From positions 1 through 25,791 of the forward strand of contig MPUH01001026.1 of assembly GCA_001970955.1 (NCBI GenBank): a DNA stretch of 25,791 bases, in the 5' to 3' direction. The DNA comes from Stentor coeruleus. Lineage: Eukaryota; Ciliophora; Heterotrichea; Heterotrichida; Stentoridae. Numbering within the stretch: the first letter of the stretch is position 1; each line of letters begins with the position of its first letter. This document shows positions 8,747-17,934 of the stretch, in pieces. The translations under genes were made by a program, and so were the position numbers. Below the pieces are notes generated by a model that was not told the origin of the DNA, made no database searches, and saw only the letters and a program-made list of their open reading frames with translations.

Positions 8747-9776
8747 ATGGCAGCATTTCCCCAAGATAGTTATTCACGTACTTTGCCTATAACCCCTCCT
8801 AAAAGGAATCCAATAACCCAAGAAGGGGTCTTAACACCAGACTTTAATAGTCCATACAAATCAACTCCAAGAAATGAAGACCCATCTAAAAGCTATCCAC
8901 GTACTATGCTTATAACTCCTCCAAAAAGAAACCCAATAACTCAAGAAGGAGTCTTAGTATCTGACTTCAAAAAACCATACAAATCTCCTTTGAAAAACGA
9001 AGATTCATTAAGCAACTATTCTAACAATCTACCCACAACTCCTTCAAAAAGAAACCCAATCACTCAAGAAGAAATCCAAATCTCAGACTTTAAAAAACCA
9101 TACAAATCTCCTCCAAAATATGAAGACTCACCTAAAAAAAATGAGGGTATTTCTAGAGCTCCTTTTTCAGCCTATACATTTAAATCTTTTACTTTAGCTG
9201 ATACTCCTTTAGAACCTTATAAACCATATAAAAAAATGAACTCTTCAGGACCTTATGAACCTTATCATAATCAATTATCTAAAAATAAAGGGGAATTTAC
9301 CCCAATACAAAGAGATCCGATAATACAAGAACAAGTTGATATAACACCTCCTAAGATTAGACATAAAGTTACCCAGTCTTCTGTCACTTTTTCATATGAA
9401 AAACAGAAATCAGAAAAAAACATTGGAACTAAACCTGGATTATAGTATTTTATATGTAGTCATGATAATATGAAAAGCAANCATTGGAACTAAACCTGGA
9501 TTATAGTATTTTATATGTAGTCATGATAATATGAAAAGCAAGATTTTTAATATGACAGAAAATCCTGTGAAGGTTTGTATTAAGAAAGTCCCAACAAGAG
9601 CTTCAGAAATTTCTGGGTTGATTAAATATAAGGATTTCCCTATGAAGGAAGAACAACAAGCAGTGAGACCTAATAACAATAAGATTGTCAAAAAGGATTT
9701 GGCTCAGAAACAAACCCTTACTGGATTAGCTAAGGTATATAGTGAAAGATTACTCAGGTCCCAATTAAACTTATAG
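8747..9776 (+). CDS. Repeat protein with CDK-type TPPKR motifs (317 aa after correction)
   Basis: The reading is exon 1 8747-9444, intron 9445-9459, then Y-H-D-N and the frame that runs from the ATG now at 9531 to TAG 9776. The 60-nt copy around the N at 9481 must be counted once. Residues 8-130 are three tandem 41-aa units, each with a (T/P)TP(P/S)KRNPITQE core and a DF(K/N)xPYKS segment. A degenerate fourth core, RDPIIQEQVDITPPK, lies near residue 190. TPPK/TPSK match the full CDK consensus [ST]-P-x-[KR]. The remainder is basic and low in hydrophobic residues, so the protein is probably largely disordered. I do not recognise a family. Regulation by proline-directed kinases or a cytoskeletal scaffold role is only an inference. 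It lies 78 nt after the MINDY gene. Confidence 0.8.
8768..9136 (+). repeat. Three tandem 123-bp coding repeats (41 aa each)
   Basis: Units are 8768-8890, 8891-9013 and 9014-9136, encoding residues 8-48, 49-89 and 90-130. All three keep KRNPITQE and PYKS in register. Synonymous and non-synonymous differences show the copies are not recent identical duplicates. Confidence 0.88.
9421..9541. repeat. 60-nt direct repeat around N 9481 (assembly overlap)
   Basis: Positions 9421-9480 and 9482-9541 are identical and separated only by an N. The same pattern at two other Ns in this window indicates contig ends placed side by side without merging. The duplicated stretch includes the intron and the exon 2 start of the repeat-protein gene. 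Confidence 0.88.
9445..9459 (+). other. 15-nt spliceosomal intron, phase 2
   Basis: GTATTTTATATGTAG splits a Tyr codon (TA|T). It is duplicated at 9506-9520 by the assembly overlap. Splicing plus collapse of the duplicate joins the 232-codon 5' part in frame to the 3' part. Retention gives TAG at once. Confidence 0.85.
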
Positions 9777-9806
9777 TGATTAGCAGAATTAATATGATTT
9801 TTAAAG

Positions 9807-9928
9807 ATGAGTATATAAAAAACAATCTAATAAAAGTTTTTACTTTAGTTTGAAGAAGATTTTTAAAATGAGTATATAAAAAACAATCTAATAAAAGTTT
9901 TTACTTTAGTTTGAAGAAGATTTTTAAA
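9807..9928. repeat. Exact 61-bp tandem duplication in the spacer before the coiled-coil gene
   Basis: Units 9807-9867 and 9868-9928 are identical and abut directly, with no N between them. The motif GATTTTTAAA ends each unit and also precedes the first, which could have mediated slippage or unequal exchange. The unit includes a TATATAAAAAA stretch. It sits 43 nt before the ATG of the next gene. It may be real or an unmarked assembly overlap of the same size as that at 9481. Confidence 0.85.
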
Positions 9929-9971
9929 ACTCCACATTCACAGTAAAAAATCGTTGGGATTATAATCTTAT

Positions 9972-12785
9972 ATGGAAGGAGATAAAATGTATGAAGGTGA
10001 GAACACTGATGATAGCATCTACAGTGACGCCGACTTGACAAGCCATTTACGTGACAAAATCCGCCAACAAGCTGGGCGGTTGCGTACTCTTGAGCAATAC
10101 CGGCTATTATGTGAAACAAAAATTCTTGAACTTGTACCAAACCACCCAATTCCTATAAAAAAAGAACACCTTGGGTCATCTTCCCCACTAACAGGCAATA
10201 TAACAAAACTGAATCATGAGTTATCAATAGCCCAAGACAAAATTGCCCGTTTAGAAAACCAACTGTCACAAAAATCCATGGACTTAAACGAGCCTAAAGA
10301 CTATCTAATATTATTAGAAAAATACAACGATTTACTTAAAGATAAAAACGATCTTGAAGAAAGCTTAAGAGCAGAAATGCAAAATTGTGAAGAACAAAAA
10401 GCCTATATTGATATGCTAAAACAAACAATCGATGGTAAACGTGAAGACTATGATGGGATGTCTTTAGACCCGAAAAGTATGAATTTATTAAACAGTTCAA
10501 GGTCGAAAAACGATGACAGTAAACGTGAAAGTAATCGTATGAAAAATGCGATTTTAGACTATGAAAGTCAGATTAAAAGATTACAAAATGCACTTAGAGG
10601 CAAAGATAGCGAAAATGAAGTACTTGTTAGAGAAAGGTCTGAATTAGACTCGCATTTACGTCAAGCAGCTGAAGCTTTACAAATCGCTGAAGAAGAAGTT
10701 GCAAAACTTGAAGAAGAAAAAAATCAATTGTTTGAATATGTAGAGCAAAATAGAGATAAAGAACAAGATCTAGAAAGGGAACTAAACGATTTGACTAGAT
10801 ATTTTGAGGAGATGAAAAAAGATTTCCATGAAACCTTAACAAGTTTAGAAGTCTATAAAGCAACACAAACTAAACAAGAAGCAGAAATCGATATTTACAA
10901 AGAAGAACTACAAAAGACTTCACAAATTATAAGAGAAAACCAAGAAAATTATGAGAATTTAAAAAAACTCATATCAGAAAAAGAAACTTTAATTAGAGTA
11001 TTAAAAGAAGAAAAAACCAATGCTGAGATCCGAATTGAAAAACTCCAGTCAAATGTCGAAGCGTTATCAGAATCTTTAAAAGAAACACAAATGGACACAT
11101 CAAGATTACAAGACCATTTAGACTCGATATCAAAAAACGACTACCAAAAATCAGAAAATTTAAACAAACTGAAAAATGAAAACACAAGTTTATGTCAAGA
11201 AAACCAAATACTAAAAGAAAAACTAGGATTATTACAAAAAGATATAGAAACAGAGAAAAAATCAAAATCTGAGTTTGAGAAAATTAGAGAAAACGATATG
11301 AAAACAACACAAGAACTTAAAGCTAAAATTCTTGACTTACAAGCTAAATGTGAAATACTTGAAGGGATGAAACGAACCCGTAGTGATAATGATGTAAATA
11401 GGAAAAATGATATTATAAAAATAACTCAACTTGAAGAAGAATTAGAATATATAAACAATACTAATAGAGAAATACAACAAAGAGAAGCTTTACAAAATCA
11501 AGCTTTAATTGAAGCTAAAACTATAAATATTAAACTTACTGAAAGCATTGAAGAACTTTGTATAGAAAATGAAACTTTAAAAGCTGAAATATCTAAAAAA
11601 ACCAAAGATCTAGAATTGTATTTAAGCAAATTCAGTCATTTAAACGAGTTTTGTCAAACAATTGAAGCTGATAAAAACGAACTTGAAGAGTCCTTGCAAA
11701 CAGAACGGTCTAGTACTAAAAATCTAAAAGACCAAGTTCAAAACGATAAACAACGGGTTGAAGAACTGGAAAAAACTGTTCTTGAAAACGCGAAAATCAG
11801 AGAAAAACTAGAAAAAAACTTACAAGAAAAAGAAGAAGAGCTTAAAAACGCTAAAAACCAAACAAAAGCTGTAGAAAAGGAATTAGAAGAAGAAAAATCA
11901 GTAAAAAGCAAAGGGAATTCTGAAATAAGAGATTTGTATAATAAAATACAAATACAAGAATATGAGATTGATAAACTAAACACAGAAATTGCTAATTGTT
12001 GTAAGACAATTTCTTCATTTTGTGGTAAATTTACTATATCATACAACGACCATAGATCATGTGTATCAATAAAATATAAAGATTATCTTGATAAATGGAA
12101 AGAAGGGTCTGCATCTAATATTATTTGTGTTACAAATTGGGTTAATTGGACTATAGAAGAACTTGAAAGTTTATCAAAAACCTTATTTAATTCAAATAAA
12201 CAGCTTAAAAATGTGACAAGCGAGTTTCAGAAAGTCCAAATTCGATATGAAGAAGCTAATTCTGGAGAAGTCATTTACAAGCAACATGCATTAAAACTTA
12301 AAAACGAACTTGATGAACTTTATCAGAAAAATGAGATTATCTTAGAAAAATCAGAAGAGGAAATAAACAATCTAAGATATGAAGTTAACAACTTAAAAAG
12401 AGAAGTTGTTTCATTGAGTAACGAAAAATTCTCTCTTAATGAAGCTTTAAAAAATACAACAAATGAATACCAAAGCTTGAAATACTCAAACGAATTATCT
12501 CGGAAAATCCCACGCATTCCTGACTATTTAAATACTGAGAAAAGGGTTTACTCAAAAGAAATGATGCTTGAACAAGTGCGAAAAGATCTCGGGATAACTG
12601 AAAATCCTAAAATTTCTACAGAAACCATGCGAATCAAAGGCGAATATGAAGGGGATAATGAAAGTGTTAGGGAAAAAATACGCAAAAACGTTATATGCAC
12701 ACAAGATCATTCAGCAAGTACATGTCCTTATTTGCATATAAGCGAAAAAAGCATGTCTTCAAAATCCAAGTCACAATTTAGTTAA
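9972..12785 (+). CDS. Long coiled-coil protein (937 aa)
   Basis: A single intronless frame from the first ATG (9972; a second in-frame Met is five codons on) to TAA. After an acidic N-terminus a conserved-looking segment, DLTSHLRDKIRQQAGRLRTLEQYRLLCETKILEL with VPNHPIP (about 21-62), precedes an almost continuous heptad-rich, Glu/Lys/Asn-rich coiled coil (about 75-660 and 755-850). A Cys/Trp-containing, probably globular insertion occupies about 675-740 (CCKTISSFCGKF...TNWVNWTIEELESL). The tail contains IPRIPDYLN and Cys-rich TCPYLHISEK. The architecture suits a centriole, basal-body or cortical fibre component. I could not match it securely to CEP135/BLD10, ODF2 or TSGA10, so no symbol is given. 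It lies 195 nt after the repeat protein and only 19 nt before the next gene. Confidence 0.88.
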   Translation: MEGDKMYEGENTDDSIYSDADLTSHLRDKIRQQAGRLRTLEQYRLLCETKILELVPNHPIPIKKEHLGSSSPLTGNITKLNHELSIAQDKIARLENQLSQKSMDLNEPKDYLILLEKYNDLLKDKNDLEESLRAEMQNCEEQKAYIDMLKQTIDGKREDYDGMSLDPKSMNLLNSSRSKNDDSKRESNRMKNAILDYESQIKRLQNALRGKDSENEVLVRERSELDSHLRQAAEALQIAEEEVAKLEEEKNQLFEYVEQNRDKEQDLERELNDLTRYFEEMKKDFHETLTSLEVYKATQTKQEAEIDIYKEELQKTSQIIRENQENYENLKKLISEKETLIRVLKEEKTNAEIRIEKLQSNVEALSESLKETQMDTSRLQDHLDSISKNDYQKSENLNKLKNENTSLCQENQILKEKLGLLQKDIETEKKSKSEFEKIRENDMKTTQELKAKILDLQAKCEILEGMKRTRSDNDVNRKNDIIKITQLEEELEYINNTNREIQQREALQNQALIEAKTINIKLTESIEELCIENETLKAEISKKTKDLELYLSKFSHLNEFCQTIEADKNELEESLQTERSSTKNLKDQVQNDKQRVEELEKTVLENAKIREKLEKNLQEKEEELKNAKNQTKAVEKELEEEKSVKSKGNSEIRDLYNKIQIQEYEIDKLNTEIANCCKTISSFCGKFTISYNDHRSCVSIKYKDYLDKWKEGSASNIICVTNWVNWTIEELESLSKTLFNSNKQLKNVTSEFQKVQIRYEEANSGEVIYKQHALKLKNELDELYQKNEIILEKSEEEINNLRYEVNNLKREVVSLSNEKFSLNEALKNTTNEYQSLKYSNELSRKIPRIPDYLNTEKRVYSKEMMLEQVRKDLGITENPKISTETMRIKGEYEGDNESVREKIRKNVICTQDHSASTCPYLHISEKSMSSKSKSQFS

Positions 12786-12804
12786 GATAAGTATTTGATA
12801 TAAA

Positions 12805-13041
12805 ATGGGATGTATGCTTGTAAAAAAGAATAAAGTCACACCTAGGGAAAAAAAAGATTATGGCAGCTCGGGTATTGAAATCGAACAGGAAAACCCAAGA
12901 ATCACTCTTTTTGTAGTCAAAGAAGAACAAAGTTATATGGAACAAAGCTATGCTCCTTCTAAAAGACAGTCAGTCGCCCATAGTTCTGGGAAATTGCTAG
13001 AAAAAATTGAAGACCTTGAATGTAGTGGGATTATAAAATAG
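12805..13041 (+). CDS. Small MGC-start protein, probably N-acylated (78 aa)
   Basis: The frame starts MGCMLVKKNK: Gly2 for N-myristoylation, Cys3 for palmitoylation and a following basic cluster for membrane binding. This is the classic dual-acylation layout and the main argument that this short frame is a real gene. The rest is polar, with no transmembrane segment, and ends ECSGIIK. It begins 19 nt after the stop of the coiled-coil gene on the same strand. No GT...AG segment of 15 or 16 nt bridges the two frames, so I treat them as separate genes. Family and function are unknown; a small peripheral membrane adaptor is the likeliest role. Confidence 0.68.
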   Translation: MGCMLVKKNKVTPREKKDYGSSGIEIEQENPRITLFVVKEEQSYMEQSYAPSKRQSVAHSSGKLLEKIEDLECSGIIK

Positions 13042-14182
13042 AACAATTATTGTAAGTTAAATAAACTGATAACTATGAGTATGGCTGGATGAGTATTTTA
13101 TCAATGGTTTATTATTGAAAAATATTCATAATTAGATTAAAAAAGTATTTTTTGGAATAATTTATAAGGTTTGGAAAGCTGATTGTGGGGTGAAAATACG
13201 AAATGGAATTTTGTGGATGAAATTGTTTTGGTAGATACTTTTTGCCTTTGAAAATTGATTATTTTGGTATGATTTTTTGTTTGTTTTTAAGTGAAGAGGA
13301 TTAAAAAATGTAAAAGTAGGGATTTTACAGGATAAAAGTGTTGAATTTGAGGTATGGATGTTTTTATAGATATGGCTGTGATTGGATATTTTTGTTTGGA
13401 GAAGGTGGGTTTTTTTTGGTTTGGTTAGATTTTTTTTTGTGGTAAATTTTTTAAAGTTGAAGAATTTGTTGATTTTTTAGATTTGGTGTTAGTGAAATAT
13501 AGAAGTTAAAGTAAAAAGTGATAATAAGGTGTAGAAGGAAATATTTTTATTATAAAAATGTTATGGATTATTAGCATATGGGTTTTTTGTATGTAATGGC
13601 TTTTGAGATGGGAAAGGTAAATATTAATAAATTAAATGATTAGGAGTGGCTTATTAAGTGTAATAAATTTATTGGGTTTTTTTAAGGATTTAGATTTTTA
13701 TGTTTGAAGAGCTTAACTTTATTAATAAAATATACACAAACACTAAAAACTATCTCCCAATAAATTACTCAACATATAATTTAAAACATTAATTTCCTTA
13801 ACATCTCAAACCACATCCTAATAAAATACAAAATCCCATCATACATCCAAAAACTCTTAAAAAAACATCAAAAACCTTAATTTCTAAAAAAAAAACCTAA
13901 TTTCCTAAATAAAAACCCCTTAAAACTCCTCCCCCTTCCTTCCCAGTAACTTTCACACATTATTCTTCAAAAAAAAATCCCTTCTTCTTAAACCCCTAAT
14001 CTCCTTCCTTCTCTCACAAAACTTCCTCAAAATCCTTTCCTTTCCCTTTCCAAAACTTCAATATTAGCTTTCATTAATCCACATCAAATAATATATTCCA
14101 CAAAACATCTCTATAAAATCTAATAATAATAAATTCTTCATAATAACTTTCTTTTATACAATAAAAAAATAAGTCAAATAAT
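13042..14182. other. Tandem-gene intergenic region with the sharpest strand-composition switch
   Basis: This 1,141-nt spacer lies between two plus-strand genes. Positions 13081-13680 contain about 140 G and 13 C, with long T-runs. Positions 13741-14160 contain about 114 C and 2 G. The change occurs within about 60 nt near 13700-13740. No coding frame, tRNA or repeat was seen. The C-rich half is the immediate upstream region of the channel gene. Confidence 0.8.
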
Positions 14183-16596
14183 ATGATAATAGATGCTGCA
14201 GACAAACCACTCGAAACAAAAAGTGTCGACAACCTAAACACAATTTTAGATGGTTTTCGAGGTCAAAGACTATGGCGTAAACTAAAGTACTTTACGTTAA
14301 TTTTAGGGATGTTCTTAAAAGTCAGAAAGCAAATTTATACATTTGGAGTTACTCCGGATATACAAATCATAAACCCAACATATATTAAAACAGACTCATA
14401 CCTTATATACCCAGAAAGTCTTTTTATGAAAATATGGTATATGATTATATTTGTCCTTTTAATATACACAGCGATTTTTATGCCTATACGCTTTTCCTTT
14501 CAAGGCTTTTTTAGTTCAACTTGGCTTATAGTTGACACGACAATTGATATAATTTTTATGTTGGATATTATCATAAATTTCAATACATGTTATTATGAAG
14601 CATCAAGAAAATTAGTTACTAATAGGAAAAGTATTACTATGAAATATATTAAAAGTTGGTTTATGATTGATTTAGTATCGAGCTTTCCTATACAATTATT
14701 TGATGATTCGGTGCAAATCAGTTCTAAACAGTATTTGAGACTTATAAGGTTAAACAGGATTTACCGGCTTTTATCATTGTTAAAACTTTTGAGGTTTGTT
14801 AAGACATCATATCATGCGAGGAAGCTTTTGTCGATTAAAAAAAATAATGAACTGCCGAGAAAGTTTTTGATATTTTTTTTAGTGACTGGTGTGCTGATAC
14901 ATAATCTTGGATGTGTTTGGATTATTATATCCACACTTGACATACAAAACTCTGTAAATTGGTATGTGAAAATGCAAATGAATGACCAAGACATCGCAAC
15001 AATTTACCTTTACGCCATATACTATGTATTCACAACTTTAACCACTGTTGGCTATGGGGATATCGTCCCAACAACCATAGTAGAAAAAATCTTTGCCATA
15101 ATGCTCATGGGTTTCGGTATTGGCTTCTACTCTTTACTTATTGGTAATCTTAACACCCTCTTTACATCTTTCGATGAAAAAAACCATCTTCTAAATTCTA
15201 AGCTTAGCTATTGTCAAGAATTCGCTAAAGCAATCTCCTTAAGTGAAGCCTTACATAAAAAAATGAAAGAACATATTGTATTAAATGCTGATAAAAAATT
15301 CTATGATATCAGTCAAATAGATTTTCTAAAAGATATCCCATTTTCTCTTAAAGAAAAACTTTCAAGTCATTTGCATAAAAAGTTCGTTGAAAATATATAT
15401 TTTTTCCAAAACAGATCATATGTTTTTTTAAATACAGTTATCCCTAAACTGAGAAAATCAGCATATTGTCTTAATGATGTGATATATTATAAAGATGATC
15501 ATGCTGAAGAAATATTTTTTATAAATAAAGGACGGGCTAATTTTAAAGCAAATAATAAAATTGTATTTAGAACTTATACTCAAGGGTCTTATTTTGGAGA
15601 AATTGAAGTTATTGAAGATTGTCCTAGGGAAAACACGGTTGTTGCTGCATCTGTTGATTTTGAAGTTTTGATATTATTGAAAGCTGATTGTTTATATGTG
15701 TTTGAATATTTTCCTGAGATATATCAGGATATTAAATGTACGGCTGAGGTTAGAAAAGAAATTCATAAACAGTCAGAACTTAAGGTCTTGGCTTTGAGGA
15801 AAGATGTGGAAGAAGATGAGTTGGATGGTGAANAAAAGAAATTCATAAACAGTCAGAACTTAAGGTCTTGGCTTTGAGGAAAGATGTGGAAGAAGATGAG
15901 TTGGATGGTGAAAGCAGGGAAGATGAAAGTGAGTTTGATGAACTTTTGAATAGATCTAATGATAAAGCTAAGTGTGAACTTTTGAGAAGAGATACAGGGG
16001 TTATGATCAGTGTAAAACACGACAATTTTGAAAAACGTAGAAACCGAGCATTATGGTCTTGTGCGGTAGAAGGACACCCAAAAGGTCGGATATATAAAAA
16101 AGCGAAAACAATGAAAGCCACTTTAGAGTTTAGCCAAGATCGCGCAATGACCCCAGAACCGACAATAAACTATAAAATTTCTCGTTTATTTAACAGAAAC
16201 CTTCATAACTCCTGCTTTACCCTAATGACAACAAAAACTAAAGCAGGACAAGCTGTAGATATTCTATACAAACTAGCCATGAAGCACAATTTCAATAAAG
16301 AATTTTTGAAAAAAAATTCTAAAAAAGAACTGAAAAAGTACTACAAAAACTTTGACTCTAAAACAAAAATCCCTATAGACTGGGTTTATGATTATAAATA
16401 CTTAGAAAATATACTTAGTGCTTCTTATAATTTAAGACAGGATCTTATTAAAAATACAAAATCTTTTGGCGATTTGTCTATGAATTTAGAATATTATGTT
16501 GAAAATACTAAAGATGCTATATATAATCTTACATCGAGTCAGCTTTATTTACAGGATTCTCTAAGGTGCTTAGAGTCTAGAATTGATAATTATTAA
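14183..16596 (+). CDS. Six-transmembrane K+ channel with cyclic-nucleotide-binding-like domain (777 aa after correction)
   Basis: Collapse of the 79-nt duplicate around the N at 15833 joins residue 550 (Glu) in frame to SREDES at 15913, giving 777 aa. Segments: S1 about 83-101, S2 115-133, S3 156-175, S4 184-207 with regularly spaced Arg/Lys (YLRLIRLNRIYRLL), S5 228-250, pore helix plus filter TTLTTVGYGD ending at 293, and S6 301-323. The TVGYGD filter predicts K+ selectivity. A C-linker and cAMP/cGMP-binding-type fold follow (about 335-520). Its phosphate cassette reads YFGEIEVIEDCPRENTVVA: Glu472 and Arg482 are present, but the usual small residues after Arg are Glu-Asn, so ligand binding is uncertain. 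The family resembles EAG/HCN/CNG-type ciliate channels. The C-terminal 250 residues are charged and unrecognised. Acts at the plasma or ciliary membrane. Confidence 0.93.
15754..15912. repeat. 79-nt direct repeat around N 15833 (assembly overlap)
   Basis: Positions 15754-15832 and 15834-15912 are identical and separated by one N. Counting the stretch once keeps the channel frame open through to TAA 16594-16596. Counting it twice creates a false stop in the first frame at 15877. It should be read as one copy. Confidence 0.92.
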
Positions 16597-17052
16597 GTTT
16601 TTATAATTAAAGTGTATTTAAGATTGATTTTTTTATGGATTTTAGGTAAGAAGAGGTTTTGATGATTGTAAGAAATTTTGTGACTTTTATGTTTTTGATG
16701 ATGAGATAGGTTTAGATTAAAGAATATGTTTTATTGATATTTATTATGGGTTTTATTTTTAAAGTAAAGGAGCTATATTTTGAAGGGATATTTGAATATA
16801 TCAGATGTTATTTGCTGACTTAAAAAAACCAATACATATTTTTATGCATATCAAAACTAATTATAAAAGTAACTCAAAAAAATTCGAAAAAATCCCTCCA
16901 TCAAAAATCCAATTCCAACCTATTTAAAATTTCCCACAAAACCAAAAAACTCCAAAAATCTTCCACTTCACAACAAAAACTTCTTATTTCATAAAATTAT
17001 AATCCTCACATACTCCATCACATAAAATTATATAAATTACCCTATCTCTATC
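16597..17052. other. Convergent intergenic region with strand-composition switch
   Basis: This 456-nt spacer lies between two 3' ends. Positions 16621-16800 hold about 40 G and 2 C, and 16861-17040 about 44 C and 2 G. The switch lies near 16830. No gene or RNA was recognised. Confidence 0.75.
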
Positions 17053-17646
17053 TTATCCAATCTGCCCCGCCAAACCGCTTTTACTAGGTAAAAACTCACA
17101 AGCAATCTTCATAACTTCTCCTGAGCCAGGAATGCTGGTCCTTGGGGGATTTGCAAACCTAATAAGCCTTTTTGCATCCCCCAAAGGACAAATCCTCGGT
17201 TCCTTAAGTTCTTTATTAAATCCACTAAACCCAGGTGTTGAGGGTCTTTGTTGTAAATTAGGACTAATTTTCTGTAATGCTCTTGTACTTCCAGCCCTTT
17301 CTTTCATATTTAAATCCAATGATTTTTTGTTATTCAACGCAACTTCAATACCATTTTCTTTAAAAATATCAGCACTGCTTTGAGTCTTCCTTTCTATACG
17401 TTTTATAGCTGAGCATAACTCTTTTAGTTCTTGTTTCATTGAATTTAATTTATGCTTGATTTTATATTGGGATTGAGATGGGTTTAAAATCTCATCTAAT
17501 GTTGACATAGTCACTGGAATATTATAAGATTTTAACTTTCGGATACCAAAAAGCGCAGCACCTTCAATAGCTTTTTTCCAGTGATGGTGTGGGAAGGATT
17601 CAAGAAAACTTCTGATTTCGAGGTTTTTACATATCGCTTCAAGCAT
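17053..17646 (-). CDS. Hypothetical protein, paralogue of the gene at 18023-18607 (197 aa)
   Basis: A single frame with a first-Met start, MLEAICKNLEIRSFLESFP. It shares the whole layout of its upstream neighbour: an N-terminal helical domain (about 1-50, with EIxxFLExFPxH, KAIExAxLxGIRK and STL), a short coiled coil LNSMKxELKEL...AIKRIE (about 67-90), a variable Lys/Ser-rich linker, and a conserved C-terminal block RPxTPGFS...LxEPxxCPLxDAKRLIRxxNP (about 133-168). I do not recognise the family. The two conserved ends around a variable linker suggest two binding surfaces. The protein is soluble, with no signal peptide or membrane segment. The start is supported by the paralogue starting at the same aligned position. 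Confidence 0.8.
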   Translation of the reverse strand: MLEAICKNLEIRSFLESFPHHHWKKAIEGAALFGIRKLKSYNIPVTMSTLDEILNPSQSQYKIKHKLNSMKQELKELCSAIKRIERKTQSSADIFKENGIEVALNNKKSLDLNMKERAGSTRALQKISPNLQQRPSTPGFSGFNKELKEPRICPLGDAKRLIRFANPPRTSIPGSGEVMKIACEFLPSKSGLAGQIG

Positions 17647-17653
17647 TTTATAT

Positions 17654-17929
17654 ATTTAAAATAGGGGAAATGGAATAAGAAATTTTTAAGTAAAAATCCA
17701 TGGCGCAAAAGATGATTATATCAAGAAATCATGGAGAATAAAAAAAATACAAGGAAAAAATAGTGAAATATAAAAATAAACCCTTTTGCGNATTTAAAAT
17801 AGGGGAAATGGAATAAGAAATTTTTAAGTAAAAATCCATGGCGCAAAAGATGATTTATATCAAGAAATCATGGAGAATAAAAAAAATACAAGGAAAAAAT
17901 AGTGAAATATAAAAATAAACCCTTTTGCG
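17654..17929. repeat. 137/138-nt direct repeat around N 17791 (assembly overlap)
   Basis: Copies 17654-17790 and 17792-17929 match except for one extra T in the second (GATGATT versus GATGATTT). Together with the single N this points to overlapping contig ends. The 1-nt difference is an allelic or sequencing difference in a T-run. No coding sequence is affected. Confidence 0.88.
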
Positions 17930-17934
17930 GGTTT
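17917..17934. other. Perfect 6-bp hairpin at the contig-end site
   Basis: AAACCC-TTTTGC-GGGTTT forms a 6-bp stem with a 6-nt loop, followed by a second TTTTGCGGG copy. The first contig copy ends inside the same element (…TTTTGCG at 17790), so the hairpin may explain why assembly stopped there. No function is claimed. Confidence 0.6.

Noticed and set aside
8768..9136. CRISPR-like array from regularly spaced repeats
   Set aside because: The 123-bp periodicity is a coding repeat with conserved protein motifs and no unrelated spacers.
9421..9541. Direct repeats around the Ns as mobile-element target duplications or germline-limited element (IES) boundaries
   Set aside because: They are 60-138 nt long, abut a single N with nothing between them, and collapse restores reading frames; unmerged contig overlap is simpler.
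12783..12807. Fusion of the coiled-coil and MGC-start frames through an intron
   Set aside because: No 15- or 16-nt GT...AG segment spans the stop, and the MGC dual-acylation motif argues for an independent start.
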